20,290 bases of DNA from Geosiphon pyriformis (lineage: Eukaryota > Glomeromycota > Glomeromycetes > Archaeosporales > Geosiphonaceae). The DNA lies in the NCBI GenBank assembly GCA_016748015.1, contig JAAOMT010000172.1, positions 9,687 through 29,976 on the forward strand, written 5' to 3'. The notes beneath the pieces were generated by a model. It saw only the letters and a list, made by a program, of their open reading frames with translations. It was not told the origin of the DNA and made no database searches. Positions 18,481 to 20,290 of the stretch are shown one piece after another. The number at the start of each line of letters is the position of its first letter. Positions within the stretch are counted from its first letter, which is position 1. Position numbers and translations under genes: made by a program.

Positions 18481-20290
18481 CCATCTAGTCTATATAGAAA
18501 AATTGTTCACCGTTGCCAATTTGTATAAACTCTTGTTATTTACTGTTTATTGTTTAAGCCTATTGAAATTTAATTCAGAAATTTGAAATGATCGATATAA
18601 AACATTTAAGAAACCTTATGTATAATAAACTATTATATTTAATATAAATATTTTTAAAAAATAGTAGTTCGATAATAACATTAAGAATTGTTAATATTAG
18701 CATAAGTTCAAGCAATAATAACTTTATTTTTCAAACCACCGATCAAATATGCTTCTCGAGACCTTTTATACGCAAGTTCCGTTTATTTGATGATCTAATA
18801 TCGGGTTTAAATATAAAAGTTGAGACAATATTGAGCATGCTTAATATGCTCTTTCATCGTGTAAAACGAAAACCCTCTGCTCTTGCTATCGAAATGTATT
18901 AATTTGATCAACTACGAATGAAAAATTTAGCATTTTCGAAAAACAATGATGAGTAAATGTACTTGCTAAAAATCATGTTCAGTCTGGTTATTCAATACAT
19001 CCTTTATTTATTACTTGGGAGTCTTAGGATATTATTGTCAAAATCGATCACACGCAATAATGCTTGAATCAAATAGACGAGCGTTTTATTGTTAAATAAA
19101 ATCTAATATCTAAATCTTCAAAATTAAGTTTCGTTTCATATAATTAAAATTCCACAATATTTCTTTAACAAAAATAATTTTATTTCTAGAATTTTATTTA
19201 TTTTTGAGAAAGTGGTTTTTTTAATGTGCCAATTATTTTCGGTACTTTCTAAATTTGATGAAAGAAATATAATTGAAATTTCGGGGGGGGGGGGTAGGTA
19301 TAATAATTCAGAGATCAATATTATAAACTCGTGATAAATATTTAAAATCTTTTTGAAAAACAAATAAATTTTATTTAACGCATTTATTTTATTAATTTTT
19401 AGTAGAAATTAATAAAAACAAACTTAATATATATATTTTATTTGTCTTTTTCATTTCTATACTAGGTTTTTTTAGTAAACGATTAAAAGAAACCGTAAGG
19501 CTCTTGTACTATTATTTAAACTTTAAATTCTATTATATTCAAAAATCAATTATTATTTAAAATTGCTTTGTTGTTTTCATTCTTTAATCACTTTTGGTGC
19601 AAAAAATGGTTTCATTCAAAGTTGTCTAAAGTAGCTTGTAAATTCGTTTCAATGAGAGAGATATAAAAGAATATTAAAGTGAGAGCATTTATAATTTTTT
19701 TCAAATGAGCTTTATATTATAAAAGAGGCAAAATTCCGCTTTCAAATATCTCATACAACCTTGGCACTAAGTTTTGCGTTAAAATTATTCAATATTTATT
19801 TTGAATTATTTTTCAGAAATAGTTATTTATAATCTCAACTAATTGAGAATATTGGAGCTGTGTTAAAGCATAATATAAAGAAAAAAGTAAAAGGAATGGT
19901 TGCAAAAAAATGGCGTATCTTAAGAAATATTTATTGGTCAAATCAAAGAAGAATGGGCAAACCTTCTAGGAAGTTGGTTCTTATTAACATTCATGACATG
20001 TATGTTCGTATTCAGGCTTGTATAAATGTCAAAGGAGGCTTTATTCAATATTAATTTATAGCTTTGATATTAATAAAACATATCCTGGTTTTTATATTTT
20101 TGTTTTTAATTAGAATAATTTAATTAATTTTAATAAAAATAAAAATAATTGAGAATAATAACAAAAAAAATAAATAGATTTAAATTAATCAACAAAAAAA
20201 TATATATTAATAAATATAACCGAAAAAACTATTAACTAAAAAAATTATCTTTACTAATTAAATTGTTTTTATTTTATTATACTATTATTA
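18481..20290. other. AT-rich intergenic region to the right edge
   Basis: No supportable gene. A small hairpin (GAGCAT and ATGCTC around 18833-18851) and a 12-base G run (19283-19294) are the only structures I noticed. A basic open frame at 19860-20054 begins with GTG rather than ATG and matches nothing I recognise. Confidence 0.5.
19283..19294 (+). repeat. Poly-G homopolymer (12 G)
   Basis: An uninterrupted run of twelve G in otherwise AT-rich DNA. The length may be unreliable in sequencing. Confidence 0.85.

Noticed and set aside
19136-19363. Minus-strand frame containing a Pro run
   Set aside because: The Pro run is the poly-G tract read in reverse; no ATG start.
19860-20054. Basic plus-strand frame (KKWRILRNIYW)
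   Set aside because: GTG start, no family recognised, and the flanks give no splice partner.
1-20290. CRISPR array, bacterial operon or phage system
   Set aside because: Spliced genes, AT-rich intergenic DNA and eukaryotic families exclude a prokaryotic reading; the tandem arrays lack spacer structure.

Overview
The window looks like nuclear DNA of a fungus. It is very AT-rich, and its genes are split by short GT-AG introns of about 60 to 235 bases that splice cleanly in frame. It carries a Sel1-repeat protein ending in paired CxxC zinc knuckles, a signature I associate with the large Sel1/kinase families of arbuscular mycorrhizal fungi (Glomeromycotina). That taxonomic call is an inference from gene style and composition, not a proof. 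The standard genetic code fits: two spliced genes totalling about 1,240 codons contain no internal stop and both end in TAA.

Layout. Positions 1-2129 (minus) hold a Sel1-repeat protein running off the left edge. It has about 14 tandem 36-residue repeats, then four CxxC pairs. One CAA-to-TAA change cuts the frame at residue 249, although the frame stays open beyond it to the window edge. Positions 2506-3741 and 11021-12276 are the two arms of a large, highly similar inverted repeat. Both arms carry the same decayed copy of a membrane-protein gene. Just inside the left arm (3912-4030) is a relic of the N-terminus of a second Sel1-family gene. Positions 4665-8057 (minus), inside the inverted repeat, hold an apparently intact nine-exon member of the same membrane-protein family: 855 residues, with a signal peptide, a large glycosylated ectodomain and a C-terminal multi-helix membrane domain. 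I reconstructed the exons by hand; the summed exon length is an exact multiple of three and all junction phases agree.

Positions 13940-15403 (plus) hold a five-exon class 3 lipase-like gene (385 residues). Its nucleophile elbow reads GHAIGG where active enzymes have GHSxGG, so the catalytic serine is an alanine while the Asp and His are retained: a probable pseudoenzyme. Positions about 17340-18480 form a block visibly richer in GC than its surroundings, with a TATA-like box, an inverted repeat and two small tandem arrays. It is most likely a decayed mobile element of unknown class. The remainder is AT-rich intergenic DNA with simple repeats and no gene I can support.

Nothing suggests that the three main genes work together. 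They look like members of expanded accessory families (Sel1, membrane receptor-like, secreted lipase), and the region shows duplication, inversion and decay of such families.
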